DNA from: JAAYSA01 sp035367155
Lineage (GTDB): Bacteria; Bacillota_I; Bacilli_A; RFN20; CAG-826
Length of the DNA stretch: 64,000 nt
Direction of reading: 5' to 3'
Assembly (NCBI GenBank): GCA_035367155.1
Contig: DAOSJI010000002.1
Coordinates: 52,980-116,979 of the forward strand
In this document: one piece after another, positions 8,106 to 16,703 of the stretch
How positions within the stretch are numbered: position 1 is the stretch's first letter
How the letters are laid out: each line of letters opens with the position of its first letter
Made by a program: the position numbers and the translations under genes
Notes under the pieces: model-generated
The model's input: only the letters and a program-made list of their open reading frames with translations
Database searches by the model: none
What the model was told of the DNA's origin: nothing

Positions 8106-9144
8106 TTTTCGTAATTATGTCGATGAAGAAGTGCAGTTTGTTAAAGGGCTTAATGTTATTGAAGGTCCTAACGGTGCTGGAAAGACAAATATTGTAGAAG
8201 CACTGCACTTAGCATCACTTGGTAAATCGTTTCGCGTAACTGAATCAAAAAACTTGATTAAAAACGGTGAAGAAAAAGCACGAATTATCCTAACGCTTGT
8301 AAAACCAACAAAAAACGAAATCGATATTACGCTAAAGGGAAACCAAAAGTATATTCTTGTAAACGGAAAACCTCTTCCAAAAGTTTCAATGCTCAACGAG
8401 TATCTCCATACTCTTGTCTTCTCACCAAGCGATATTACGTTTTTTGAAACCTCGCCTTTAACTAGAAGGGATTACCTTGATGAACAAATAAGTTATTTTG
8501 ACAAAACTTATCTAGATGTTAGGAAAGATTATGAAAAAATCGTAAAAGCTCGCAATGAAAATTTAAAAAGTGAGCAATTTGACGATAAACTTCATGAAGT
8601 CTATACGCAAAAATTCGTAACTTTAGGATTAGAAATCACAAGAAAAAGAGAGATTTATATCAAAAAACTTGAAAACGCACTTTCTAATTCGATAAATGAG
8701 ATGACAAAAAAACGAATTCCTCTACGGCTGGAATATCAAAATAGTCTTAAAAGCCGTAGTAGTGAAGAAGAAAACGTTAAAGCACTCTTAGCCCTTAAAG
8801 AGAGAGAAAAAGTTCTAGGAGTAAGCCTAAAAGGCCCTCATCGTGATGATTTAGTTGCCTTCATTGGTCCTAACAAGGTTGCAACACATGCCTCTCAAGG
8901 ACAAAAGAGACTACTTGCAATAGCTCTTAAAGTAGCACCTTACGATTTAATCGAAAACTATCACGAAAAACCAGTTGTAATTCTTGATGATGTACTAAGT
9001 GAACTTGACAAAGATCACCAAGAACAACTGCTAGACTACATTAAAAAATTTAAACAAGTATTCATTACAACAACGAAATATGCTTTAAACGCTCATGCCA
9101 TTTATGAGGTTAAAGCAAATCATATTAGTAGGAGGATCGAGTAA
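8077..9144 (+). CDS. recF: DNA replication and repair protein RecF
   Basis: RecF is an SMC-like ATPase that, with RecO and RecR, loads RecA at single-strand gaps. The protein (355 residues) opens IITSVRLLNFRNY, has Walker A GPNGAGKTNIVEAL (about 32-45), an ABC signature region ASQGQKRLLAIALK and Walker B PVVILDDVLSELD. TTG at 8077 is the only start that keeps the conserved N-terminal strand, giving a 29-base overlap with yaaA; the ribosome site is weak. The stop shares one base with the gyrB start. Confidence 0.96.
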   Translation: MIITSVRLLNFRNYVDEEVQFVKGLNVIEGPNGAGKTNIVEALHLASLGKSFRVTESKNLIKNGEEKARIILTLVKPTKNEIDITLKGNQKYILVNGKPLPKVSMLNEYLHTLVFSPSDITFFETSPLTRRDYLDEQISYFDKTYLDVRKDYEKIVKARNENLKSEQFDDKLHEVYTQKFVTLGLEITRKREIYIKKLENALSNSINEMTKKRIPLRLEYQNSLKSRSSEEENVKALLALKEREKVLGVSLKGPHRDDLVAFIGPNKVATHASQGQKRLLAIALKVAPYDLIENYHEKPVVILDDVLSELDKDHQEQLLDYIKKFKQVFITTTKYALNAHAIYEVKANHISRRIE

Positions 9145-11138
9145 TGGAAAATAAAGAGAAAATCTATGCAGGCGACGATTTAGCTAATCACATTGAAAAA
9201 GCAGACGCATCGTATACCGCACACAACATTCAAGTTCTAGAAGGATTAGAAGCTGTTCGAAAACGTCCAGGAATGTATATAGGGACAACAAGCGAAGCTG
9301 GTCTCCATCACCTTGTTTGGGAAATCGTCGATAACGCAATTGACGAAGCTTTAGCAGGGTTTTGTGATGAAATTGTCGTGTCTTTACATAGAGACGGTTC
9401 GGTTTCGGTAACAGATAATGGCAGAGGTATGCCGGTTGATGTTGTTGAAAAGACAGGTAAAAGTGCTGTTGAAACAATTTTTACCGTTCTTCACGCAGGT
9501 GGTAAATTTGGTGAAGGCGATGTCTATAAGGTTAGTGGTGGTCTCCACGGCGTTGGTGCAGCTGTTGTTAATGCACTAAGTGAATGGCTGGAAGTTAACG
9601 TTTATAAAGATGGCGGTGAATACTTTTTACGTTTTGAAAAGGGCGGTCATACTGTTGGAGAAATTGTTCGTGTTGGTGAAGCAAAACAAAACGGCACAAA
9701 AGTAACTTTTAAACCAGACCCACTCGTATTCCTTGATACACAAACATTTAATTACCAAACAATTTGTGAACGATTAAAACAAATGGCGTTTTTAAATCGT
9801 GGTATAAAAATCAAGATTAAAGATCTTCGTGGCGAAGAAGTAAAAAAAGAAACTTTTTATTATGAAGGCGGAATTATTCAATATGTTCAAGATATTAACA
9901 AAGGAAAAACCCCGATTCAAGAAAGTGTTATTTACTGTGAAGGTAGCGAAGAAATTGAATTTAATGGTAGAAAAGCTCATGTAATTATTGAAACTGCCAT
10001 GCAATATACAACGAGTTACAATAATTACCTTTATACATTCTGTAATAATATTAATACGCGTGAAGGCGGCATGCATGAAGCCGGCTTTAAAATGGCAATT
10101 AACCGCGAAATTAATAAATATGCAAGAATGATAAAAGCTCTTAAAGATGGCGATGAAAACTTTTCAACAGAGGACGTTTTAGAAGGATTGACCGCGATTG
10201 TGTCGGTAAAACATCCAAACCCCCAATACGAAGGACAAACAAAAAGTAAGTTAGGAAATAGTGAAGTTCGTCGAATCACAAGCCAAATTGTAGGCGACCA
10301 ATTAGCGCGCTTTTTACTTGAAAACCCAAATGAAGCAAAAGCGATAATTGATAAAATCAAACTCGCGGCAGAAGCCCGCGTCGCGGCCAGAATGGCCCGC
10401 GAAACAGTTCGAAGAAAAGACGGGCTAGATTTTACTACATTACCAGGGAAATTAGCTGATTGTTCAAGTAGACATCCTGAAGAATGTGAACTGTTTATTG
10501 TTGAAGGTAATTCAGCCGGAGGTTCAGCAAAAAATGGCCGCAATAGAGAAACACAAGCCATTTTACCGCTTCGAGGAAAAATTCTTAATGTTCAAAAAGC
10601 ACAAGAAAAGCGAATATATGAAAATGCTGAAATTGGAAACCTAATTCAAGCAATTGGAGCAGGAATTGACGAGGAATTTGATGTTAGTAAGATTAGATAT
10701 CATAAAGTAATTATTATGACAGACGCTGACGTTGACGGCAGTCATATTAGAGTACTTTTACTTACTTTCTTTAATAGATTTATGAGACCTTTAATTGAGC
10801 ATGGTCATGTATATATTGCGCAACCGCCACTTTATAAGATCGAATATCGAGGAAAGCAATATTATTGCTATAATGATGCACAACTTGAAGAAACACGTGC
10901 TCAACTTGATTTAAGACCAGGATATCCAATTCAAAGATATAAAGGTCTTGGGGAAATGGATGCTGTACAACTTCGTGATACAACAATGGATCCAAAGACA
11001 AGAAAACTTCTTAAAGTTACAATTGATGATGTTGTAGTAGCAGATCAAGTATTTGAAGATTTAATGGGCGAAAACGTTGAGCCTCGCCGAGATTTCATTA
11101 ACGAAAACGCGCTATTTGTGCGTAATTTAGACATTTAG
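9144..11138 (+). CDS. gyrB: DNA gyrase subunit B
   Basis: GyrB supplies the ATPase that drives negative supercoiling. The 664-residue protein has the GHKL ATP site (VDNAIDEALAG, TDNGRGMPVD, GGLHGVGAAVVNALS), a transducer domain, and the TOPRIM metal site (IVEG near 455, DADVDGSH). The QRDR position equal to E. coli Asp426 is Asn456 here (VEGNSAGGSAKNG); codon AAT at 10509-10511 shows this directly. The D426N substitution is a classical quinolone-resistance change in E. coli. The subunit is a little longer than the B. subtilis protein because of an N-terminal extension of about 20 residues. AGGAGG precedes the ATG; gyrA follows 12 bases after the stop. Confidence 0.98.
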   Translation: MENKEKIYAGDDLANHIEKADASYTAHNIQVLEGLEAVRKRPGMYIGTTSEAGLHHLVWEIVDNAIDEALAGFCDEIVVSLHRDGSVSVTDNGRGMPVDVVEKTGKSAVETIFTVLHAGGKFGEGDVYKVSGGLHGVGAAVVNALSEWLEVNVYKDGGEYFLRFEKGGHTVGEIVRVGEAKQNGTKVTFKPDPLVFLDTQTFNYQTICERLKQMAFLNRGIKIKIKDLRGEEVKKETFYYEGGIIQYVQDINKGKTPIQESVIYCEGSEEIEFNGRKAHVIIETAMQYTTSYNNYLYTFCNNINTREGGMHEAGFKMAINREINKYARMIKALKDGDENFSTEDVLEGLTAIVSVKHPNPQYEGQTKSKLGNSEVRRITSQIVGDQLARFLLENPNEAKAIIDKIKLAAEARVAARMARETVRRKDGLDFTTLPGKLADCSSRHPEECELFIVEGNSAGGSAKNGRNRETQAILPLRGKILNVQKAQEKRIYENAEIGNLIQAIGAGIDEEFDVSKIRYHKVIIMTDADVDGSHIRVLLLTFFNRFMRPLIEHGHVYIAQPPLYKIEYRGKQYYCYNDAQLEETRAQLDLRPGYPIQRYKGLGEMDAVQLRDTTMDPKTRKLLKVTIDDVVVADQVFEDLMGENVEPRRDFINENALFVRNLDI

Positions 11139-11150
11139 GAGGTAATGACA

Positions 11151-13694
11151 ATGAGTGAAGAAAGAAAAGATTTACAAGAAATAACAGTTGAACCCGGCAT
11201 TGAAGCAGGCATTCAAGATGTTGAAATTTCTAAAGAAGTTAGGAGCTCATTTCTTGACTATGCGATGAGTGTCATTGTTAGTCGTGCGATTCCTGATGTT
11301 AGAGACGGATTAAAACCTGTTCATCGCCGTATAATTTATGGCATGCATGAAGCAGGAATGCAACCCGACAAACCTTATAAAAAATCAGCTCGTATTGTAG
11401 GTGATGTAATGGGTAAATATCACCCTCACGGTGACCAAGCAATTTATAGTACGCTTGTTAGACTTGCTCAACCATTTGCGATGCGTGAAATCCTTGTTGA
11501 TGGACATGGTAACTTTGGTTCTGTAGATGGCGATGAAGCAGCAGCTATGCGATATACTGAAGCAAGAATGACGCCTCTTGCTGTTGAAATGGTAAGAGGA
11601 ATCAATGAAAATACAATTGATTTTACTAGTAACTATGATGGAACCGAAAAAGAACCAGTCGTTTTACCTGCTAGATTTCCAAATCTTCTCGTTAATGGTA
11701 GCAGCGGTATTGCTGTTGGTATGGCTACTAATATTCCTACTCATAATCTAGGAGAAGTAATTGATGCAATTAATTTAATCGCACGTGATCCAGAAGTTAC
11801 TCCACGAGAAATTATGATGAAAGCTCTTCCTGGACCTGATTTTCCAACTGGAGGAACAATTTTAGGAAAAGCTGGTATTGTTAGTGCTTATGAAGAAGGA
11901 AGAGGGACAATTGTCATTCGTTCCAAAGCTCATTTTGAAGACATGAGCGGAGGAAAAAGTAGAATCATTGTTACTGAAATTCCTTATCAAGTAAATAAAG
12001 CTACACAAATTGAAAAAATCGTTGATTTAGTTAGAAATAAAGTAATTGACGGTATTACTGATATTCGTGATGAAAGTAACCATGAAGGAATTCGTGTTGT
12101 TATTGAACTTCGTCGTGATGTAATTGCAGATGTTGTTTGGAATAACATTTTAAAACAAACGCAACTTCAAACGAGTTTTGGAATTATTAATCTTTGTATT
12201 GTTGATGGTGCTCCACGTGTTTTAAATATTAAAGAAATGCTAGAAAATTATCTAGATTTCCAAGTTGAAGTAATTAAAAGAAGAACAACTTTCTTATTAG
12301 AAGGAGCTCTTGCGCGCGATCATATAGTAGTTGGTTTATTAAAAGCGATTGATAATATTGATGAAATTATTGAAATTTCTAAAACAAGCGCTAACCGAGA
12401 CGAAGCGGCACAAATTATGATGGAGCGTTTCGACTTTAGCGAAATTCAAGCTCGAGAAGTACTCTCACTTACAATTGGTCGTTTAACTGGACTTGAAGTT
12501 GATCGTCTTGTCAAAGAACGCGACACTTTAGAAGAAAACATTGCAAAATACCGCTTAATTTTATCAAGTCGCGAAAATATGGTTGAAGAAGTTCTTAAAG
12601 AATTAAACGAAATCAAAGAAAGATATGCAACCCCACGTCTTACTGAATTAAGTGATGACTTAGCAGATATTGATAACGAAGATTTAATTCCAGAAGAAGA
12701 AATTATTATTAGTTTAACTAAAAACGGTTATATTAAGCGCACAAGTCCTGATGAATTTAGAACACAAAATCGGGGTGGAAAAGGTGTGCGTGGAATGAAA
12801 ACTTACGAAGATGATGTTGTTGATATTTTAGTCCATACAAAAACTCACACCGATATCCTTTTCTTTACTAGTTTTGGAAAAGTATATCGTTTACGAGGTT
12901 ATCAAATTCCTCTTCAGCAAAGAACAGGAAGAGGCATGCCGATTGTAAACTTACTAAATTTAGATAAAGATGAAAAAGTAAGATCAATTCTTTCAATAGA
13001 TGAATACGATGATAAACACTATTTATTCTATGTAACTAAATTAGGTACGGTTAAGCGTACTCGTTTAGATCAATTTGAATTGATTCGTCAAACTGGAAAA
13101 ATTGCTATTACCCTTAAAGACGGTGATGAATTAGTTGATGTTAAGAAAACCACAGGTGATTTATTAATTGGGATTGGTGCATCAAACGGAAAAATGGTTA
13201 AATTCAAAGAATCTGATGTTCGTTCAATGGGTAGAACTGCAGCAGGTGTTAAAGGCATAACATTAGAAGAAGGTGAATATGTTGTAGGTGTAACGACATC
13301 AAGCGAAGGAAATTATGTCTTATCGCTTTCAAGTCGTGGTTTTGGCAAAATGACTAAAGCCGATGAGTACCGCTTAACAAAACGCGGTGCTAAAGGCGTT
13401 ATTACTATGAATGTAGGCGGTAAAAACGGTGAATTAGTTGGGTTAGTTGCAGTTAGTGGCGAAGAAGACCTAATGATTATTACTGAAGAAGGAACTATTA
13501 TTCGTTTATCTTTAACACAAGTTGCTAGAAGCGGACGGAATACAAAAGGCGTTAGAGTGATTCGCTTAAAAGATAAAGAAGCGATCGCCTCCTTTGCAGT
13601 CGTTGAACATTTTGATGATGAAGAAGATGAAGAAGAACTAGAATTAAAGAAAGAAAAGGAAAAAGAAGAGGCTAACGAAAACGCTGAAGAATAA
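11151..13694 (+). CDS. gyrA: DNA gyrase subunit A
   Basis: GyrA cuts and rejoins DNA through Tyr135 (in AMRYTEARM) and wraps DNA with its C-terminal beta-pinwheel, whose GyrA box region reads QNRGGKGVRG. GGAGG at 11138-11142 is spaced eight bases from the ATG at 11151, so that start is preferred to the ATG at 11145. The quinolone-resistance region reads HPHGDQAIYSTLVR: the residue equal to E. coli Ser83 is Gln96 and the one equal to Asp87 is Ser100 (39 residues before the catalytic Tyr for Gln96, as in E. coli). The C terminus is a very acidic and lysine-rich tail. It is likely co-transcribed with gyrB. Confidence 0.98.
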   Translation: MSEERKDLQEITVEPGIEAGIQDVEISKEVRSSFLDYAMSVIVSRAIPDVRDGLKPVHRRIIYGMHEAGMQPDKPYKKSARIVGDVMGKYHPHGDQAIYSTLVRLAQPFAMREILVDGHGNFGSVDGDEAAAMRYTEARMTPLAVEMVRGINENTIDFTSNYDGTEKEPVVLPARFPNLLVNGSSGIAVGMATNIPTHNLGEVIDAINLIARDPEVTPREIMMKALPGPDFPTGGTILGKAGIVSAYEEGRGTIVIRSKAHFEDMSGGKSRIIVTEIPYQVNKATQIEKIVDLVRNKVIDGITDIRDESNHEGIRVVIELRRDVIADVVWNNILKQTQLQTSFGIINLCIVDGAPRVLNIKEMLENYLDFQVEVIKRRTTFLLEGALARDHIVVGLLKAIDNIDEIIEISKTSANRDEAAQIMMERFDFSEIQAREVLSLTIGRLTGLEVDRLVKERDTLEENIAKYRLILSSRENMVEEVLKELNEIKERYATPRLTELSDDLADIDNEDLIPEEEIIISLTKNGYIKRTSPDEFRTQNRGGKGVRGMKTYEDDVVDILVHTKTHTDILFFTSFGKVYRLRGYQIPLQQRTGRGMPIVNLLNLDKDEKVRSILSIDEYDDKHYLFYVTKLGTVKRTRLDQFELIRQTGKIAITLKDGDELVDVKKTTGDLLIGIGASNGKMVKFKESDVRSMGRTAAGVKGITLEEGEYVVGVTTSSEGNYVLSLSSRGFGKMTKADEYRLTKRGAKGVITMNVGGKNGELVGLVAVSGEEDLMIITEEGTIIRLSLTQVARSGRNTKGVRVIRLKDKEAIASFAVVEHFDDEEDEEELELKKEKEKEEANENAEE

Positions 13695-13703
13695 AGGTAT
13701 CGT

Positions 13704-14723
13704 ATGAGACCATTAATTTACTTTCCAAAAGAGAAAGATGGCAGTATCTATCAAACCGCGCGGCTTAGAAAAAATATCAAAGCCGCTTTTGAGCATTTGA
13801 ATGTTCCTTACTATGAAAAAAATCGCGGTAATATAGATATTGCTCTTTTTGGATCGCTTAGAAATAAAGATATAAACCAAATAAAAAAATGTAAAAAAAG
13901 AAACATACCAACAATCTTTTTTGCTCTTTACCAAGAAAGCGATTCTTTTAGTGAATTAGTTAAAATTAAAAGAACTGGACAATTATATATAAGTAAAAAA
14001 GACTTAGATTCACTAAATGAAATAGATCTCATTTTGGTTCCAAGCGAAGAAGCAAAGCGATACTTAAAGAGTTTTGGTGTAAATGCTGAAATAAAGACAT
14101 TATTTACCCCCGTAAATGTAGAACGTTTTAATAGTGAGCACGTACTTGAAAAAACAATTTTTAATAGATATTTCCGATTAAAAGAGGATACAAAAATAAT
14201 CATAGGAACGACTAATACTAAAAATGTTGAAGGAGTAGAGATGTTTTCGACATTAGCTAATCGATTTCAAGATTATGTGTTTTTCTATTTTATCGAAACA
14301 AATAGTTTTAAAGATCGCTTTTTTGTAAAAAAGTTAGCAAATAAAAATCCATCAAATTTAATTGTTCGTTCATTAGTTAATGATGATGTTTTTAGAAGCG
14401 GTTTAATGAATGCAAATTTCTATATTGAAACAAGTAATAAAAAAGTTGGTACACTTTCATTGGTAGACACATTTGCAAGTGAGACACACTTAATTGCTTG
14501 CAAGAACGCCATTTATAACGATGTAGTTGATGAAAATGTCGCTTCGGTTTATTTAACGCTAGAAAACATTATTAACATTATTGAAAAAGGTGAAAGTTCT
14601 TATGATAAACAACGCAAAAACGCACTAAAACGCGCAGAAAAGGCTTCAATTTCAAATTTTGCGAATAAATTAAAAGAGATAATAGAGACACTTTTAAATA
14701 AAAGAAAGCAGGTGGGAAGATGA
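13704..14723 (+). CDS. GT4-like glycosyltransferase
   Basis: The 339-residue product has the two-Rossmann layout of GT-B glycosyltransferases. It begins RPLIYFPKEKDGSIYQTARL, resembling the lipid glycosyltransferase farther on (34.6 kb) in its early strand and the segment IDLILVPSEEAKRYLKSFG, which matches the family's 'xADxIVTPSxxxxxxL' region. The second half (KIIIGTTNTKNVEG) is divergent and I cannot find the usual E-x7-E nucleotide-sugar motif, so activity is uncertain. It sits nine bases after gyrA and overlaps serS by four bases (ATGA), so it is embedded in the origin operon. Substrate unknown. Confidence 0.6.
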   Translation: MRPLIYFPKEKDGSIYQTARLRKNIKAAFEHLNVPYYEKNRGNIDIALFGSLRNKDINQIKKCKKRNIPTIFFALYQESDSFSELVKIKRTGQLYISKKDLDSLNEIDLILVPSEEAKRYLKSFGVNAEIKTLFTPVNVERFNSEHVLEKTIFNRYFRLKEDTKIIIGTTNTKNVEGVEMFSTLANRFQDYVFFYFIETNSFKDRFFVKKLANKNPSNLIVRSLVNDDVFRSGLMNANFYIETSNKKVGTLSLVDTFASETHLIACKNAIYNDVVDENVASVYLTLENIINIIEKGESSYDKQRKNALKRAEKASISNFANKLKEIIETLLNKRKQVGR

Positions 14724-15997
14724 TTGATATTAATTTAATTAGAAGCGAACCAGAAAAAGTTAAAGCATCTTTATTAAAAAAAGGATGGGATGTAGATTTT
14801 ACATCACTTTTAGCTCTTGATAAAAAAAGACGCGAATTACGGCAAGAAGTTGAAGAAAGCAAAGCTAAACAAAATGAACTTAGTGCAAGTGTAGCTAAAG
14901 TTAAAAAAGAAGGCGGAGATACAGAAAGTATATTTACTCGTGTAAAACAAATTAAGGCTGAAAACACTGAAAAGGAAGAACTTTTGAAGAAACTTGACCA
15001 AGAAATTCAGGTAATTTTAGATGAACTACCAAATATGCCTGATGATGACCTAAAACCAGGCGGTAAAGAAAATAATGAAGTAATAAAAACATATTTCAAT
15101 AAACCAACTTTTAGCTTTAAAACAAAAGACCATGTTGAACTTTGTGAAAGCCTGGGCTTGATTGATTATAAAAGAGCAGCAAAAATTTCAGGCGCTGGGA
15201 CTTGGATATATACTAACTTAGGCGCGCGTCTTGAATGGGCACTTATTAATTATTTTATTGATGAACATTTAAAAGATGGTTATGAAATGGTTCTACCACC
15301 TCACCTATTAAATGAAGCTTCTGGCTATACGGCCGGACAATTTCCAAAGTTTAAAAGCGATGTGTTTTGGCTAAAAGACATGGAACCTGCAAGGTTTTTA
15401 TTACCAACGGCAGAAACAGCACTGGTCAATTTTCATCGGAATGAGATATTAACGCTCGAAGATTTACCAAAAAAATATTTCGCTTATACACCCTGTTATC
15501 GAAGCGAAGCCGGTTCATATAGAACAGAAGAACGGGGAATGATTCGTGGATATCAATTTAACAAAGTAGAAATTGTCCAATATGCGACGAAAGAAGGTAG
15601 TGATAAAGCTTTTGAAGAACTTGTTAATAAAGCAATTAGACTAGTAGAAAAATTAGGTCTTCACTTTGTCGTTTCAAAACTAGCAGCAGGAGATTGTTCC
15701 CATTCTATGGCTAGAACATATGATATAGAAGTTTATATTCCAAGCATGGATATATATAAAGAAGTGTCCAGCGCATCAAATGCTAGATGTTATCAAGCTA
15801 GACGCGGAATGATTAGATACCGCGATAAAAATGGACAAATCGAATATTGTCATACACTTAATGCGTCAGGCCTTGCGACCTCGCGATTATTTCCTGCAAT
15901 TCTTGAACAAAACCAACAAGAAGATGGCTCTGTTATTATTCCTGAAGTATTACGTTCATATCTAGGTGGACTTAGCGTACTTAAACCCAAAAAGTAA
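14720..15997 (+). CDS. serS: Seryl-tRNA synthetase
   Basis: This class II synthetase charges tRNA-Ser. The first 100 residues form the long antiparallel coiled coil that grips the tRNA (MIDINLIRSEPEKVKASL onward). The catalytic domain shows motif 2 YRSEAGSYRTEERGMIRGYQFNKVE and motif 3 NASGLATSRLFPAILEQNQ, and ends near 425 residues, the normal length. The start overlaps the preceding glycosyltransferase in an ATGA junction; GGTGGGAAG just upstream acts as ribosome site. No T-box leader is possible here because the upstream sequence is coding. The gyrA-to-serS order resembles Bacillus. Confidence 0.97.
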   Translation: MIDINLIRSEPEKVKASLLKKGWDVDFTSLLALDKKRRELRQEVEESKAKQNELSASVAKVKKEGGDTESIFTRVKQIKAENTEKEELLKKLDQEIQVILDELPNMPDDDLKPGGKENNEVIKTYFNKPTFSFKTKDHVELCESLGLIDYKRAAKISGAGTWIYTNLGARLEWALINYFIDEHLKDGYEMVLPPHLLNEASGYTAGQFPKFKSDVFWLKDMEPARFLLPTAETALVNFHRNEILTLEDLPKKYFAYTPCYRSEAGSYRTEERGMIRGYQFNKVEIVQYATKEGSDKAFEELVNKAIRLVEKLGLHFVVSKLAAGDCSHSMARTYDIEVYIPSMDIYKEVSSASNARCYQARRGMIRYRDKNGQIEYCHTLNASGLATSRLFPAILEQNQQEDGSVIIPEVLRSYLGGLSVLKPKK

Positions 15998-15999
15998 GA

Positions 16000-16028
16000 T
16001 TGGCAATTTTATAATATTCTTATATAAT
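16000..16028 (+). promoter_or_regulatory. Vegetative promoter of the SRP RNA gene
   Basis: TTGGCA at 16000-16005 and TATAAT at 16023-16028 are separated by exactly 17 bases, a near-consensus SigA-type promoter. Transcription would begin about 16034, at the 5' end of the SRP RNA. Confidence 0.85.
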
Positions 16029-16030
16029 AT

Positions 16031-16115
16031 GAGTGCCATCGCGATGGGAATATTCCGAACCAGGTCAGGACGGGAACGTAGCAGCCTTAAGGTTGATCTC
16101 ATGTGCGATGGTTTT
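16031..16115 (+). ncRNA. ffs: Signal recognition particle RNA, small (4.5S) bacterial type
   Basis: The conserved domain IV tip is unmistakable: CCAGGTCAGG near 16060 and GGAA followed by GCAGCC at 16081-16086, which binds Ffh. The ends pair: CCATCGC at 16036-16042 with GCGATGG at 16105-16111, followed by TTTT as a terminator. The RNA is about 80 bases, so this is the short form, not the 270-base Bacillus form with an Alu domain. A strong promoter lies just upstream. It precedes tadA directly; in Bacillus the RNA lies between tadA and dnaX. Confidence 0.95.
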
Positions 16116-16122
16116 AATTAAT

Positions 16123-16608
16123 ATGATGAAAACACACGAAAAATACATGAAAGAGGCCATAAATGAAGCATTTAAGGCTTTTAAAAAAGATGAAGTTCCA
16201 GTAGGGGCAGTAATTGTTTTAAATGGAAAAATAATTGCAAGAGGTCATAATACTAGAGAAAAAACAAAAGATCCAACTGGACACGCAGAAATAAACGCTT
16301 TAAAAAAAGCAACTAAAAAATTGAATTCATGGCGACTAGAAAATGCAATTCTTTATGTAACAATTGAACCATGCGCAATGTGTGCTGGAGCAATAAGTCA
16401 AGCTAGAATAAAAAAAATAGTTTATGGTGCAAAAGACAAAAAAGGTGGAGCTATTGAAAGTAACATCGAATTATATAAAAAAACAGGTCTAAATCATTAT
16501 CCGGAAGTTGAAAGTGGAGTACTTGCCAAAGAATGTGGTGAAATAATTTCACACTATTTTCGTCAAAAAAGAGATAAAGCAAAAAGCAACATAACTAAGA
16601 AAATGTAA
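16123..16608 (+). CDS. tadA: tRNA-specific adenosine deaminase TadA
   Basis: TadA converts A34 to inosine in tRNA-Arg(ACG) and is usually essential. The zinc-dependent deaminase motifs are present: GHAEINALKKA (zinc histidine and proton-shuttling glutamate) and EPCAMCAGAI (two zinc cysteines). Starting at ATG 16123 (MMKTHEKYMKEAI) gives about 161 residues, close to family length. An upstream in-frame GTG at 16033 would extend it through the SRP RNA and is rejected. No ribosome site is obvious, since the SRP RNA terminator lies only a few bases upstream; transcription may read through from it. Confidence 0.95.
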   Translation: MMKTHEKYMKEAINEAFKAFKKDEVPVGAVIVLNGKIIARGHNTREKTKDPTGHAEINALKKATKKLNSWRLENAILYVTIEPCAMCAGAISQARIKKIVYGAKDKKGGAIESNIELYKKTGLNHYPEVESGVLAKECGEIISHYFRQKRDKAKSNITKKM

Positions 16609-16639
16609 GCACATACATAATTCTAAAAATACTATTTAG

Positions 16640-16668
16640 TTGACAAATCGAATACTAATAAATAATAT
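16640..16668 (+). promoter_or_regulatory. Vegetative promoter of the lipoprotein gene
   Basis: A perfect TTGACA at 16640-16645 and TAATAT at 16663-16668 are 17 bases apart, 36 bases before a strong AAAAGGAGG ribosome site. The arrangement suggests high expression of the lipoprotein downstream. Confidence 0.8.
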
Positions 16669-16703
16669 TAATTTATTAATATTTTTAAAAGGAGGAAAAA
16701 AAT

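Noticed and set aside
8115..8396. Open frame on the minus strand inside recF
   Set aside because: It is a shadow of recF with no ribosome site or domain. The same applies to similar antisense frames in gyrB, serS, the DUF1538 gene and secA.
14600..14720. T-box leader before serS
   Set aside because: The preceding glycosyltransferase overlaps serS by four bases, leaving no room for a leader.
16033..16122. GTG start that would extend tadA by 30 residues
   Set aside because: The extension is a translation of the SRP RNA, whose conserved tip and paired ends are clear. TadA proteins start at the MKTHEKYMKEA region.
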